DNA of 64,000 nucleotides from Chromobacterium violaceum ATCC 12472. Its GTDB lineage: Bacteria > Pseudomonadota > Gammaproteobacteria > Burkholderiales > Chromobacteriaceae. Position 1 is the first letter of the stretch. Every line of letters starts with the position of its first letter. Position numbers and translations under genes: made by a program. Below are positions 8,875-18,094 of the stretch, piece by piece. The DNA lies in assembly GCF_000007705.1 (NCBI RefSeq), contig NC_005085.1, positions 3,295,752 through 3,359,751 of the forward strand, read 5' to 3'. The notes beneath the pieces are model-generated. The model did no database searches and was not told the origin of the DNA. It worked only from the letters and a program-made list of their open reading frames with translations.

Positions 8875-11691
8875 TCATGACGGGCCGCTCGGGTGGGTAC
8901 AGAAATCCAGCAGCGCCTCAATGCTGGCGTAGGGAATGCCGCCGTGCTCGGTCAAACCGATCTGGCAGGTTCGGCTCATCGACACGCCGTGGCGGCAGGT
9001 TTCCGGCAACGCCGGTTTCAATCTCCTCAGACTATGGGCGTTCAGTTCCGGTACGGTGAAGCCTTTGTCGCCGGCGAAGCCGCAGCAGGCGATGTCCGGC
9101 ACGGTCAGCTCGTCGCAGCAGCTGGCGGCCAGGCGCTGCAAGCTGCCCGCCGCGCCCATCTCGGTGGCGCTGCAAGGGATGTGCAGCGCCAGCTGCGGCA
9201 GGCGCCGGGTGATTTCCAGCCTGGGCAGGACTTTTTCCGCCAGGAAGCCGGCGGCGTCGAACAGCTGCAAGCGGGCATCCAGCAGCCCTTCGGCCTGCGC
9301 CTGTTTCACGCGCGCCGCGCACGGGCTGTTGTCGAGGTAAACCGGGTGGCGGCCGTTGCCGCTGGCTTGCAGCAAGGCGTCGTTCAAGGAGGCCTGGCTG
9401 CTGGCCAGGGCGTCCGCGGCGTTGGCTGAGGCGAAGGGCTGGCCGCAGCACAAGCCGTCATGGCCGGGCGGATAGATGGGCGCGAAACCGGCGCGGCGCA
9501 GCAGATTGATCGTATGCGCCGCTACCGACTCGCCGCCCTCGCCCTCGGCCAGCGTTCTGTTGACGCAGCTGACGAACAGCGCCACCGGCTCGCCGTCGCC
9601 GCCTGGCTTGGGCAACGGCGCGGCGGCGCGCGGCAGGCTGGCCGGAATCAGCGGGATGATCTTGCGCTCGCCCGGCGCTCTCCCTGTCAGCGCATGCAGC
9701 CGTTGCGCGCCCGCCAGATGCGCCAGCCGCAAGCCGGTCCGCGCCGCCGCCGTCATCCACTGCATATGGCGGGCGGCAAAGCCGGCCAGGACGGAACGCC
9801 GGCTGGGGCCTTGCAGCTTTTTCATCAGCGCGCCGGTGTTGATGCCCACCGGGCAGCGCGTCGCGCACATGCCGGTGGCGGCGCAGGTATCGATGGCGCG
9901 GTAGCGGTAGCCGGCCTTCAAGGCCGCCAGCTCCATCGCGCCCTCGCCGTCCCTCTCCAGCTGGCGGATGCGCCGCCAGGCCACCACGCGCTGGCGCGGG
10001 CTCAGCGTCAGGCCGTGCGACGGACAGGCGGGCTCGCAGAAGCCGCATTCGGTGCAGCGGTCCACCAGCGCGTCCGCCGCCGGCATCGGCTTCAGGTTTT
10101 CCAGGTGCAAGCGCTCGTTGTCGGTGATGATCACGCCGGGATTGAGCAGGCCGTCCGGATCGAACAGCGCCTTGATGCGGCGCATGATGTTCCAGGCGGC
10201 GTCGCCCCATTCCTGGCGCACGAAGGGCGCCACGTTGCGGCCGGTGCCGTGCTCGGCCTTCAGCGAGCCGTCGTACTCGCCGGCCACCAGGTCGCTGACA
10301 TCTTGCATAAACGCGTCGTAGCGGGCCACCTCGGCCGGGCTTTCGAAGCCGGGCGCGAACACGAAGTGCAGATTGCCGTCCAGCGCGTGGCCGAACAGCA
10401 GCGCCTCGTCGTAGCCGTGCTTGTCGAACAGCGCAGTCAGCTTGGCCACGCCGTCGGCCAACTGAGGGATGGGAAAGGCCACGTCCTCGATCACCACCGT
10501 GGTGCCCACCGGCCGCGCCGCGCCCACAGCAGGGAACAGGCCCTTGCGCAAAGCCCAGTAGGTTTCGCATTCGCGCGCGTCGCGGCTGAAGCCGCTGGAT
10601 ACTTGCGGCTGATAATCGGCCAGCAGCCGCTCGATCGCGGCGCAATCCTCTCCCAGCCGCGCCTCGTCGCCGGCGCGCAGCTCGATCAACAGACTGGTGC
10701 TGCCCGGCCCCACCGGCTGATAGAGAAAATCCGGCAGTCCCGGCTTGCCCTGCACCGCGCGGATGCTGCGGCTGTCTATCAACTCCACCGCCGACACCCC
10801 GCAGGCGTCGCGCGCCGCGCTCAGGGCCGATACCGCGCGGCAGCAGCGCTCCAGATCGTCGAACAACACCAGCGCCGAGGCCTTGTGCGGATGCTCGGCC
10901 ACGGTGTGGAAAGTGATCTCGGAGATGAAGCCCAGGGTGCCTTCGGAGCCGATCATCAAGTGGCTGAGCATCTCCAGCGGATCAGTGAAATCCAGCAAGG
11001 CGTTGATGCCGTAGCCGGTGGTGTTCTTCAACCTGTATTTGCGGCGCACCCGCTCGGCCAGCGGCGGATCGCCGGCCAGCTGGCGCGACAGCTGGGCCAG
11101 GCCATCGAGCAGATCCGCATGAGAAACGCGGAAAGCCGCCACGCTGGCCGGATCAGCGGTGTCGAGCGCGGTTCCGTCCAGCAGCAGCACCCGCAGCGAT
11201 CGCATGGTGTGGTAGCTGTTGTCGCGGGTGCCGCAGCACATGCCGCTGGAGTTGTTGGCGGCGATGCCGCCTATCTTGGCGGTGTTGATGGACGCCGGAT
11301 CGGGGCCGATCTTGCGGCCGTAAGGCGCCAGCATCGCGTTGGCGTGCGCGCCTATCATGCCCGGCCCCAAGCGGATGCGTTCTCCGCCTTCCAGCACCTC
11401 GCCGCGGTTGAAGCCATCGCCCAGCACGGCCAGCACCGAATCGCTGACCGCCTGGCCGGACAGGCTGGTGCCGGCGGCGCGGAAGGTGACGGCAACCCGG
11501 TGCAATCTGGCCAGCCGCAGCATCTCGGCCACTTCGTCCTCGCTCTCCACCCGGGCGACGATCTGCGGCCGCAGCCGGTAGAAGCTGGCGTCGGTGCCGT
11601 AAGCCAGTGTGGACAATGGGTCGGTGAAAATGCGCGCCGCCGGCATCGTCCGGCGAAGGTCCTGCAGAAAATCGGCGTGGGCGGGCGTCAT
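8875..11691 (-). CDS. dld: FAD/4Fe-4S D-lactate dehydrogenase (Dld-II type)
   Basis: Membrane-associated flavo-iron-sulfur enzyme of 938 residues oxidising D-lactate to pyruvate and feeding electrons to the respiratory chain. The N-terminal FAD_binding_4 domain holds RAAGTSLSGQAVSDSVL and IGGIAANNSSGMCCGT. The FAD-oxidase C domain follows with LFGHALDGNLHF and AEHGTGRN. Next are the cluster motifs CTECGFCEPACP and CAATGMCATRCP, and a C-terminal CCG region with GLCCGQPF and DIACCGFAGDKG. This layout matches the pseudomonad respiratory D-lactate dehydrogenase. The start overlaps the lutB stop (ATGA). Confidence 0.92.
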   Translation of the reverse strand: MTPAHADFLQDLRRTMPAARIFTDPLSTLAYGTDASFYRLRPQIVARVESEDEVAEMLRLARLHRVAVTFRAAGTSLSGQAVSDSVLAVLGDGFNRGEVLEGGERIRLGPGMIGAHANAMLAPYGRKIGPDPASINTAKIGGIAANNSSGMCCGTRDNSYHTMRSLRVLLLDGTALDTADPASVAAFRVSHADLLDGLAQLSRQLAGDPPLAERVRRKYRLKNTTGYGINALLDFTDPLEMLSHLMIGSEGTLGFISEITFHTVAEHPHKASALVLFDDLERCCRAVSALSAARDACGVSAVELIDSRSIRAVQGKPGLPDFLYQPVGPGSTSLLIELRAGDEARLGEDCAAIERLLADYQPQVSSGFSRDARECETYWALRKGLFPAVGAARPVGTTVVIEDVAFPIPQLADGVAKLTALFDKHGYDEALLFGHALDGNLHFVFAPGFESPAEVARYDAFMQDVSDLVAGEYDGSLKAEHGTGRNVAPFVRQEWGDAAWNIMRRIKALFDPDGLLNPGVIITDNERLHLENLKPMPAADALVDRCTECGFCEPACPSHGLTLSPRQRVVAWRRIRQLERDGEGAMELAALKAGYRYRAIDTCAATGMCATRCPVGINTGALMKKLQGPSRRSVLAGFAARHMQWMTAAARTGLRLAHLAGAQRLHALTGRAPGERKIIPLIPASLPRAAAPLPKPGGDGEPVALFVSCVNRTLAEGEGGESVAAHTINLLRRAGFAPIYPPGHDGLCCGQPFASANAADALASSQASLNDALLQASGNGRHPVYLDNSPCAARVKQAQAEGLLDARLQLFDAAGFLAEKVLPRLEITRRLPQLALHIPCSATEMGAAGSLQRLAASCCDELTVPDIACCGFAGDKGFTVPELNAHSLRRLKPALPETCRHGVSMSRTCQIGLTEHGGIPYASIEALLDFCTHPSGPS

Positions 11692-13145
11692 GCGGATGTC
11701 CCCTTGCTAGCTTCGCGTTCGCGGACCAGCTCATGCAGCGTCCTGGACGCCGGCGTCAGCGGCAGATGGTTTTGCGTCCAACCCAGTTGATTCTTGGGCG
11801 CGTGCCTGCGCAAGCGGGTGGCCGCCCAGCCGAACATCCGGTACAGATTGGGCGAGGCGTTGACCAGCCGCCATCCGGCCCAGGCCAGGCGCTCCGCGCC
11901 GCTGGCCGCCGCGCCCTGGCCGCGCAGCGGATGCGCCACCCGCTCGCCGGCCGGCCGCTGGCTCTCCTCGCGCAGCCGCATCAGCATCTCCGGTATCGGA
12001 ATCCGCACCGGACACACTTCGCCGCAGGCGCCGCACAAGCTGGACGCGGTCGGCAGATCGCTCGTATTTTCCAGCCCCATCAGGTGCGGCGAAATGATCT
12101 CGCCTATCGGCCCCGGATAAGTGGTGCCGTAGGCGTGGCCGCCGATGCGGGTATAGACCGGGCAGTGGTTCATGCAGGCGCCGCAGCGTATGCATTGCAG
12201 CGTCTTGCGCAGCTGCTCGTCGGCATAGGCCTGGCTGCGGCCGTTGTCCAGCAGCACCAGGTGCACCTCGCGCGGGCCGTCCTTCTCGCCCGGCTTGCGC
12301 GGACCGCTGATCATGTTGAAATAGGTGGTGATGGGCTGGCCGATGGCGGAACGAGTCAGCAGGCTGTACAGCGGCGCCACGTCTTCCAGCTTTTCCACCA
12401 CCTTTTCGATGCCGGTGACGGCGATATGCACATCCGGCACCGTGGTGCACATGCGGCCGTTGCCCTCGTTCTCCACCAGGCACAGGGTGCCGGTTTCGGC
12501 GACGGCGAAGTTGACGCCGGACAGGCCGACGTCGGCGTCCAGATACTTTTGCCGCAACGCGCGGCGGCCGATCTGGATCAGCGCGTCCACGTCCTCGGTG
12601 TACGGCGTGTCCGGCAGTTGCTCGTGGAACAGCCGGGCGATGTCCTGCTTGGTCTTGTGGATGGCCGGCATGATGATGTGGGTGGGTTTCTCGCCTGCCA
12701 GCTGGACGATGTACTCGCCCATATCGCTCTCCACCGCCTCCACGCCCCGCTCCGCCAGATAGTGGTTGAGCTCGATCTCCTCGCTGACCATGGACTTGCC
12801 CTTGACCATCAGCTTGCCCTGTCTACCGGCGACGATGCCATGGATGATGCGGTTGGCTTCCTCGGCAGTCTCCGCCCAATGCACCTGGACGCCGTTGGCG
12901 GTGAGCTTCTCCTCCAGCTGCTCCAGCAACTCCGGCAGCCGCGACAGACAGCGCTGGCGTATGCCCTCGCCCAGCGTGCGCAGGGCCGCCAGTTCCGCCG
13001 GGTCCGGAAACGAGGCCAGCCGTTTGGCCATCAGGAAATCCATCGCGCCGCGCAGGCTTTGCCTCAGCTTGCCGTCGCTCAGCGCCAGCCTGGCGTTGTC
13101 CTTGAAGGCGCGGGACGGGTAGACGGTGATCTTGCTCTCGCTCAT
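11688..13145 (-). CDS. lutB: L-lactate utilisation iron-sulfur protein LutB (LldF)
   Basis: 485-residue subunit of the LutABC L-lactate dehydrogenase complex. The N-terminal DUF162/LUD domain includes VKGKSMVSEEIELN and the TGTLCLVENEGNGRM segment. Two ferredoxin-type clusters follow: CIRCGACMNHCPVY and CGACGEVCPVRIP. The C-terminal LutB domain contains the family's MFGWAATRL. The ATG at 13143-13145 overlaps the lutC stop as ATGA, and the 3' end overlaps dld in the same way. Confidence 0.93.
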   Translation of the reverse strand: MSESKITVYPSRAFKDNARLALSDGKLRQSLRGAMDFLMAKRLASFPDPAELAALRTLGEGIRQRCLSRLPELLEQLEEKLTANGVQVHWAETAEEANRIIHGIVAGRQGKLMVKGKSMVSEEIELNHYLAERGVEAVESDMGEYIVQLAGEKPTHIIMPAIHKTKQDIARLFHEQLPDTPYTEDVDALIQIGRRALRQKYLDADVGLSGVNFAVAETGTLCLVENEGNGRMCTTVPDVHIAVTGIEKVVEKLEDVAPLYSLLTRSAIGQPITTYFNMISGPRKPGEKDGPREVHLVLLDNGRSQAYADEQLRKTLQCIRCGACMNHCPVYTRIGGHAYGTTYPGPIGEIISPHLMGLENTSDLPTASSLCGACGEVCPVRIPIPEMLMRLREESQRPAGERVAHPLRGQGAAASGAERLAWAGWRLVNASPNLYRMFGWAATRLRRHAPKNQLGWTQNHLPLTPASRTLHELVREREASKGTSA

Positions 13146-13840
13146 CGCCCGCCTCCTTCCACATCGTGGATGGCGATGCGCAGCGGCAGCACGGCCAGCA
13201 CCAGCAGCTCGCGCGGGCCGTGCGCGCCGTAGGCCAGCGTCTGCTGGATGTCGGCGGTCTTGGACGGGCCGGAGACCAATAGCGCGTTGGTCGGCATGCC
13301 GGCTGCCCAGTTTTCTCCCTTCATCGCCGAATAGAAATCCGGGTACAGCGTGGAAGTATCGAACAAGGCGATATGCAAGGGCGGGATCAGGCTCATCGTC
13401 CGCGGCTCGGCCTCGTCCGGCCACAAGGCCAGCGTGCCGGTGGCGGCGATGCCACAGCGGACGGCGGTGAAGCCGGCGGCGACCTCAAACAACTCCGGCT
13501 TCCAGCCATCCACCTCGCGGTCGAACCAGACGATGCGCGGCGCCTTGTCCACGCCCTCAAGGCGCTGCGCCAGCCGCCGGCCATGCGGGGTGTCGGACAA
13601 CAGCAGCGAGTGTTGCGGATGTACCGCCAGCCAGTCGGCCAAGGCCGCGTCCCACTCCGCCTCGCGCGTCCACAGGATTTCGGTCTTCACCGCGCGCATC
13701 ATCGCCGCCCAATGGCGCAGTCTCGCCAGTTCGTCATCCTGGCTGGAGAAATGCCGGAAGTGGCCATCCAGGTCGGGCCGAGCGCGTTTCTGCCGCGGCG
13801 CGGCGCGCAGCTTTTGCAGAATGGAGGCGCGGGCGCTCAT
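13142..13840 (-). CDS. lutC: L-lactate utilisation protein LutC (LldG)
   Basis: 232-residue LUD-domain protein, third part of the LutABC complex. The N-terminal helix SARASILQKLRAA and the C-terminal VSGPSKTADIQQTLAYGAHGP and VLAVLPL are typical of LutC. I chose the ATG at 13838-13840 because it overlaps the lutA stop codon as ATGA; the longer reading frame upstream is a shadow of lutA. Confidence 0.92.
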   Translation of the reverse strand: MSARASILQKLRAAPRQKRARPDLDGHFRHFSSQDDELARLRHWAAMMRAVKTEILWTREAEWDAALADWLAVHPQHSLLLSDTPHGRRLAQRLEGVDKAPRIVWFDREVDGWKPELFEVAAGFTAVRCGIAATGTLALWPDEAEPRTMSLIPPLHIALFDTSTLYPDFYSAMKGENWAAGMPTNALLVSGPSKTADIQQTLAYGAHGPRELLVLAVLPLRIAIHDVEGGGR

Positions 13841-14580
13841 CGCTTGCCCCCGGTGCGCTCCAGCAGAAAGCTGGCCAGATGGCGGCCCTGGAAGCCGCTG
13901 CCGCACAGGCCCAGCTTGCCGTTGATATTGAGCAGGCAGCCGCCGTCGGCGGTGACGAACTCCGCCGCGCCGCAGCCCTGTAGCGATTGCGCCTTGTCGG
14001 CCACCATCGCGCCGGCGATGTCCGGATGCTTGATGGAGAAGGTGCCGCCGAAGCCGCAGCATTCGGACTCATGGTCATGCACCACCCGCTCGACGTTCTG
14101 CAGCCGGTCGACCAGCGCCCAGCTGCTCTTGTGGACGTTCATCTCGCGCCGCGCCGAACAGGAGGTATGCACCGCCACCTTGACCGGCGCACCCAGGTCT
14201 TGCGGCTGCCAGTCGAGGTGGTTGAGCAGGAAATCGGAGAATTCCACTACCCACGCCGCGATGTCGCAAGCCTGCACTTCGTCCGGCTCCCCGGAGAACA
14301 GGCGAGGCCAGTGGTGCTTGATCATGCCGCCGCAGGAGCCGGACGGCACCACGATGGGCCAGTCCTCCGGGAAACAGGCCAGCTGCGCACGCGCCACCGC
14401 CAGCGCTTCCTTGGGATGGCCGCTGGTATAGGCAGGCTGGCCGCAACAACTCTGGGCCTGAGGGAAATGCACCCGCACGCCCAAGCCTTCCAGCAGGGCG
14501 ATGGCATCCAGGCCAGCCTCCGGCAGGAACAGGTCGAGCAGACAGGTGCCGAACAGGTAAACGTCGGCAGGCGTCTTCAT
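13837..14580 (-). CDS. lutA: L-lactate utilisation protein LutA (LldE)
   Basis: 247-residue protein with two CCG-type cysteine-rich domains (CGQPAYTSGHPKEA, GSCGGMIKHHWP, HTSCSARRE and ESECCGFGGTFSIKHPDIAG), which bind iron-sulfur clusters in this family. It is the first gene of the lactate operon. The ATG at 14578-14580 has AAGGAAG upstream. An LldR-type operator sits at 14594-14610 and a sigma-70-like promoter at 14626-14654, so transcription of the whole lutACB-dld-lldP unit probably starts here. Confidence 0.94.
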   Translation of the reverse strand: MKTPADVYLFGTCLLDLFLPEAGLDAIALLEGLGVRVHFPQAQSCCGQPAYTSGHPKEALAVARAQLACFPEDWPIVVPSGSCGGMIKHHWPRLFSGEPDEVQACDIAAWVVEFSDFLLNHLDWQPQDLGAPVKVAVHTSCSARREMNVHKSSWALVDRLQNVERVVHDHESECCGFGGTFSIKHPDIAGAMVADKAQSLQGCGAAEFVTADGGCLLNINGKLGLCGSGFQGRHLASFLLERTGGKR

Positions 14581-14593
14581 GGCTTCCTTTGTA

Positions 14594-14610
14594 AATTGGT
14601 AAGACCAATT
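14594..14610 (-). promoter_or_regulatory. LldR/PdhR-type operator of the lut operon
   Basis: AATTGGT-AAG-ACCAATT is a perfect palindrome with 7-base arms. It fits the ATTGGT-N3-ACCAAT consensus known for the FadR-subfamily GntR repressors PdhR and LldR. It lies just downstream of the predicted promoter and about 14 bases upstream of the lutA start codon, suited to repression relieved by lactate. A matching half site precedes lldR at 19678-19684. Confidence 0.85.
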
Positions 14611-14625
14611 ATTCTTATGAAAACC

Positions 14626-14654
14626 ACTTTAGAGTGAATGCTTGAGTTCGTCAA
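14626..14654 (-). promoter_or_regulatory. predicted sigma-70 promoter of the lutACB-dld-lldP operon
   Basis: On the minus strand TTGACG (14649-14654) and TAAAGT (14626-14631) are separated by exactly 17 bases. The operator at 14594-14610 lies immediately downstream, near the expected transcript start. Confidence 0.65.
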
Positions 14655-14865
14655 TATGACAAGGAGCCTGTCTGTGCGGTAATCCAAGAACGGCCAACCA
14701 AACCAGGCAGACTGCCTGCGCTTACGGCATGCAGGCTTTGGCGGCGCGACAAGGAGGACCACCACAGAATCTGGCGACGCCAAGCGGGAGCGGAACACTC
14801 CACTTGCGCACTGGAAATAGCCATCGGACCATCAAGATGAAAAACCTCTCGCTGTCTGCCGGGCC

Positions 14866-14885
14866 GCAAGGCTCGCAAGCCTTGC
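14866..14885 (-). terminator. possible terminator hairpin after the amidase gene
   Basis: Arms GCAAGGCT and AGCCTTGC form a perfect 8-bp stem with a 4-base loop about 20 bases past the amidase stop on the minus strand. A T-run is present only about 20 bases further on, so termination here is uncertain. Confidence 0.35.
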
Positions 14886-14903
14886 AGATTCCCGCAGCGG
14901 AAA

Positions 14904-15677
14904 TTATTTATTGAAATATTTCTTCACCAGCGCATACAAGATCGCCGTGGTTTCAACATCCACTCTCCCATCGTAATCAGCCGGGCGAAAATGCATTTGA
15001 AAAGATCGCACAAGCGCTTTCAGGCCATCGGGATGACTCGCATGCGAAACGTCATAACCATAAATGCCTAATTTTTCGATGATTTCCTTTTCAATGGGCA
15101 GCCCATGCTCGAAAAAGATCTTCTCATACTCTTTCTTGGTCGCATCGTCATACCATGCACCTATACCCTCCTTGTAAAGCTCCTGCCATGGGAATAACGG
15201 GCCCGGGTCGCTTTTTCGGCCAGGAGCGACGTCGCTATGCCCAACCACATTAGTTGGAGAAATATCCGGATAACGCTGGAGAATATTCAGCGCAAGCGAT
15301 TTGATGGCTTTAACCTGCGCCTCATTATAGGGAAGGAATATGATTCCATCACCATGATCGGCTGCGAGATTTACATTTTCGATCCCGATTGAAGAGTCAT
15401 TGATATTGACACGCCCAGCCCAGTAACTAACCCCAGCATGCCATGCACGCTCGCTTTCATCCACCAGATTAAAAATCTGCAACTCCTTGAAACCGGCATC
15501 TATATAAGTTTTCTCCGTAGGATCCGGAATCAGATAGTGAACGCTAACCTTTCCATTTACCGCAAGATCCTCAATCGATCTTTTAAAATCCGCTGCCGTA
15601 TAATGCATAACCAAAAAACGTACACGGCGATTAAACCCCTTAATAGCACGATAGCTATTATAATCTATTTGATACAT
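14904..15677 (-). CDS. AmpDh3-like N-acetylmuramoyl-L-alanine amidase, no signal peptide
   Basis: 257-residue zinc amidase cutting the lactyl-amide bond of peptidoglycan. The Amidase_2 domain spans about residues 15-165, with zinc ligands expected at His25 (VMHYTA), His147 (VVGHSDVAPGRKSDPG) and Asp157, and Glu100 in SIGIENVN. A PG_binding_1-like domain fills the C-terminus (SFQMHFRPADYDG). From memory it matches P. aeruginosa AmpDh3 (PA0807) along its length, including IDYNSYR, RVRFLV.HYTA and GIGAWYDDAT. AmpDh3 also lacks a Sec signal and has been reported as a type VI secretion effector with PA0808 as immunity factor. The start has GAGGTGGTGG upstream. Base composition is clearly more AT-rich than the neighbouring lut genes, suggesting transfer. 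No immunity gene is recognisable nearby. Confidence 0.85.
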   Translation of the reverse strand: MYQIDYNSYRAIKGFNRRVRFLVMHYTAADFKRSIEDLAVNGKVSVHYLIPDPTEKTYIDAGFKELQIFNLVDESERAWHAGVSYWAGRVNINDSSIGIENVNLAADHGDGIIFLPYNEAQVKAIKSLALNILQRYPDISPTNVVGHSDVAPGRKSDPGPLFPWQELYKEGIGAWYDDATKKEYEKIFFEHGLPIEKEIIEKLGIYGYDVSHASHPDGLKALVRSFQMHFRPADYDGRVDVETTAILYALVKKYFNK

Positions 15678-16413
15678 ACCACCACCTCAAATAATTTAAA
15701 AAATGAAATGTACGTCGCGATATAAATGGCTTCTTTTATTGAATCTCAACATATCGCAAAATATTTAATCAACAAAATATCAAAAAAAATTTCAGAAACC
15801 TCTTAACCATCTCACTCGCAACAATTCTAAAACATACAAAATCGCCTCAATTGACAGCCAAGCCAAATTCAATATTTTATGCATCCAACCTATCGCCTTA
15901 CCTGTTGGATATTTAAAACAACAAATAAAATGCCTAATTTACTGAAAGCCTGAAAAAAAATAGGTAAACACGTCTGTGATGAGCAATGCAGATTGATTCA
16001 ATGCCTATTCAATCCGCTTAACCTAGGGGAAACAAGGCTGCTTATTCCATATCAGAGATGGGAAATGCTCAGGAAATGACGCGCATAAATAGGGAGGCAA
16101 TGCGAGAATCCATCTAATCGCATGGAGAAAATGGGAAAGAAAGACCGGCATCGAGCCGCAAGAGGCAAGCACCCAATCTTCCGGCAATGTGACACAAACC
16201 CGATTTTGGCTGCAGGCCCTGTTAGGAATCCTGATGCAGGAAGACAGCTGGCTGCATCGCCACCCAGCCAGAGATGGCGATGCTGCGACTTGAAACTTCA
16301 TGAATGGCAAACCCTGCAGCCATTTCAACTCTCCAGGGCAACGAAAATCACGCCAGTCTGCGCCGGCAAAGATGACGCACCATGGCGCGCCTGCGAGATC
16401 CGTCCAATACAAC
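15678..16413. other. 736-base stretch without a convincing gene, first half strongly AT-rich
   Basis: From about 15690 to 16010 the DNA is very AT-rich, with A-runs and no open frame of useful length. It probably holds the amidase promoter and foreign flanking sequence. From 16023 to 16412 a 129-codon minus-strand frame exists, but it lacks a ribosome site, is rich in Trp, Cys and Pro and looks non-coding. Confidence 0.6.
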
Positions 16414-17358
16414 TTACGCCAGCAACAGCATCTCCCTCAGCTTGCTGGCCAGCTTCTGCGGCTCGTCCTTGGACACGTAAGCATCCACGCCCACCGACTC
16501 GCCCAGCTTCTTGTTGGCCATGCCGGACAGCGAAGAGTGCATCAGCACCGGGATGCCGGCGAAACGCGCGTCGTCCTTGATCATCTTGGTCAGCATATAG
16601 CCGTCCATTTCCGGCATTTCCACATCGGTGAGGATCAGGTGCAGCACATCGCTCAACTTGTGGCCGGCCGCCTCCGCCTGCTGCGCCATCTTCTGCAGCG
16701 TTTCCCAGCCGCGCATGCCGTTCATTTCCGACGAATAGCGGATATGCATCGCCTCCAGCGTGCGCTCGATCTGCTTGCGCGCCACCGCGCTGTCGTCGGC
16801 GAAAAAGATGTGCCGGTCTTCCTTCACCGGCTCGATGGAGATGTAATTCTGCGTCTCGTCGGACAGGCAGGTTTCGGCCAGCACCTTCTCCACGTCCATC
16901 ATCATCACCAGCGTGCCGTTCTCCAGCTCAGTGACCGCGGTGACCAGGCCCGCCATCCGGTTGGTGATCATGTCCGGCGGCACCCGCATCGCCGCCCAAT
17001 CCAAACGCAATATGGTGTCCACCGTCTCCACCAGAAAGCCCTGGGTATGGCCGTTGTATTCGGTGATGATCATGATTTCCGGCCGCTTGGGGGTGACGAT
17101 GCCGGTGTATTTGCCCAGATCGATCACCGGCACCAGCGCGCCGCGCAGGCTAACCATGCCTTCCACCGAGGCCGGCATCTCCGGCGCGGTGGTGATTTCC
17201 GGCGTGCGCATCACCTCGCGCACCTTGAACACATTGATGCCGAACACCTCCTTGCGGCCGGTGCGCTGATCATCGCCCAGCGAAAACAGCAGGATTTCCA
17301 GCTTGTTGGTGCCGGCCAGCTTGGTTCGGGCGTCGATTTTTTTCAGCAGGTCCGACAT
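16414..17358 (-). CDS. cheV: chemotaxis coupling protein CheV
   Basis: 314-residue protein joining a CheW domain (about 1-165) to a receiver domain (about 183-310) with phospho-acceptor Asp245 in LILTDVEMPEMDG and the acidic pair FADDS. CheV couples chemoreceptors to CheA and its receiver is thought to tune adaptation. It stands alone, with no che or fla genes beside it, between an AT-rich amidase segment and a truncated gene. Its own composition is normal for the genome, so it may be native sequence flanked by foreign pieces. Confidence 0.93.
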   Translation of the reverse strand: MSDLLKKIDARTKLAGTNKLEILLFSLGDDQRTGRKEVFGINVFKVREVMRTPEITTAPEMPASVEGMVSLRGALVPVIDLGKYTGIVTPKRPEIMIITEYNGHTQGFLVETVDTILRLDWAAMRVPPDMITNRMAGLVTAVTELENGTLVMMMDVEKVLAETCLSDETQNYISIEPVKEDRHIFFADDSAVARKQIERTLEAMHIRYSSEMNGMRGWETLQKMAQQAEAAGHKLSDVLHLILTDVEMPEMDGYMLTKMIKDDARFAGIPVLMHSSLSGMANKKLGESVGVDAYVSKDEPQKLASKLREMLLLA

Positions 17359-17653
17359 CGCACAACTCCTTGCAAAAGACAGTATGTCTTTATAGCAAAT
17401 ATCTCAAACTAGATGGGCTTGTCGAAATATGACATAAGACTTTTCGTCGAGAGGCAGCCAAACAACACCGTGGCTTCTACAGCCCTGGTTATCTTAACTC
17501 ACCAGCAACGCCAACAAAGTCCATTGGCATAAAACATTGCCGCCATGTTGCGTCAAATGGCGAGTATCAGCCGCTGAACTGACGATGGTAAACCGCCGAG
17601 TATACGAGCAAGACTGAAACCTGCCCGCCCATCCCAGGATAATAATTACCATC
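17359..17653. other. 295-base gap upstream of cheV, no gene seen
   Basis: It contains the cheV upstream region, with a TATAAA hexamer close to the gene on the minus strand but no good -35. No match to a flagellar sigma-28 promoter with correct spacing was found. Confidence 0.5.
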
Positions 17654-18094
17654 CTACTTCAAGTGACAATGAAATCTAACTTCCTTGACAGGACTAAGCT
17701 GCGCATCCCTATACAGTTTATCCATAGGCACCTTTGGATCCCGCCACTCCACTTTTACAATAACCATCTTATTTGGACAGTAATCTTTCAATTTCGGCTC
17801 TGATTTTCGACAATAAACATTAGGCACATCTACCATTGCCAGAGGAATAAGCGAGATTGGCACCCTTGCATATTCGATCTGGCAAAAAAATCCCTCCCCC
17901 TCAAGGGACTTTGCCGCATCACTTGCTGCCATGCCTTCTAAAGAGTGGCTTGCATTGAAAACCCTCTCCTCCTCAAGCATCAAGCTAACTGTCTCGGACA
18001 CCCCTTTAAATCGATCAGATGTCACTTCCCGCTTAGAAGCACAGCCAACCACGCTTAAACACATAATAAAAATCCCTAGCCTAATCAAGCTCAC
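17654..18094 (-). CDS. possible lipoprotein within the truncated frame (GTG start)
   Basis: Reading from the GTG at 18092-18094 gives a 146-residue protein beginning with a short charged start, a hydrophobic stretch and the lipobox VVGC (Cys18), which is a good lipoprotein signal. The mature part carries five more Cys and ends FHCHLK. A G-rich sequence precedes the GTG but is a weak ribosome site. If real, the truncated gene upstream and this lipoprotein resemble an effector remnant followed by a periplasmic immunity lipoprotein. That reading is inference from layout only. Confidence 0.4.
   Translation of the reverse strand: MSLIRLGIFIMCLSVVGCASKREVTSDRFKGVSETVSLMLEEERVFNASHSLEGMAASDAAKSLEGEGFFCQIEYARVPISLIPLAMVDVPNVYCRKSEPKLKDYCPNKMVIVKVEWRDPKVPMDKLYRDAQLSPVKEVRFHCHLK

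Noticed and set aside
9460-11790. 776-codon plus-strand open frame over dld
   Set aside because: Antisense shadow of the D-lactate dehydrogenase gene with repetitive Arg/Gln/His composition.
16023-16412. 129-codon minus-strand open frame upstream of the amidase
   Set aside because: No ribosome site, odd composition (many Trp, Cys, Pro), no recognisable fold and no similarity to an immunity protein.
17359-17430. sigma-28 flagellar promoter in front of cheV
   Set aside because: TAGTTT-like and GCTATAAA-like segments are present but the spacing is about 9 instead of 11 and the -10 match is poor.
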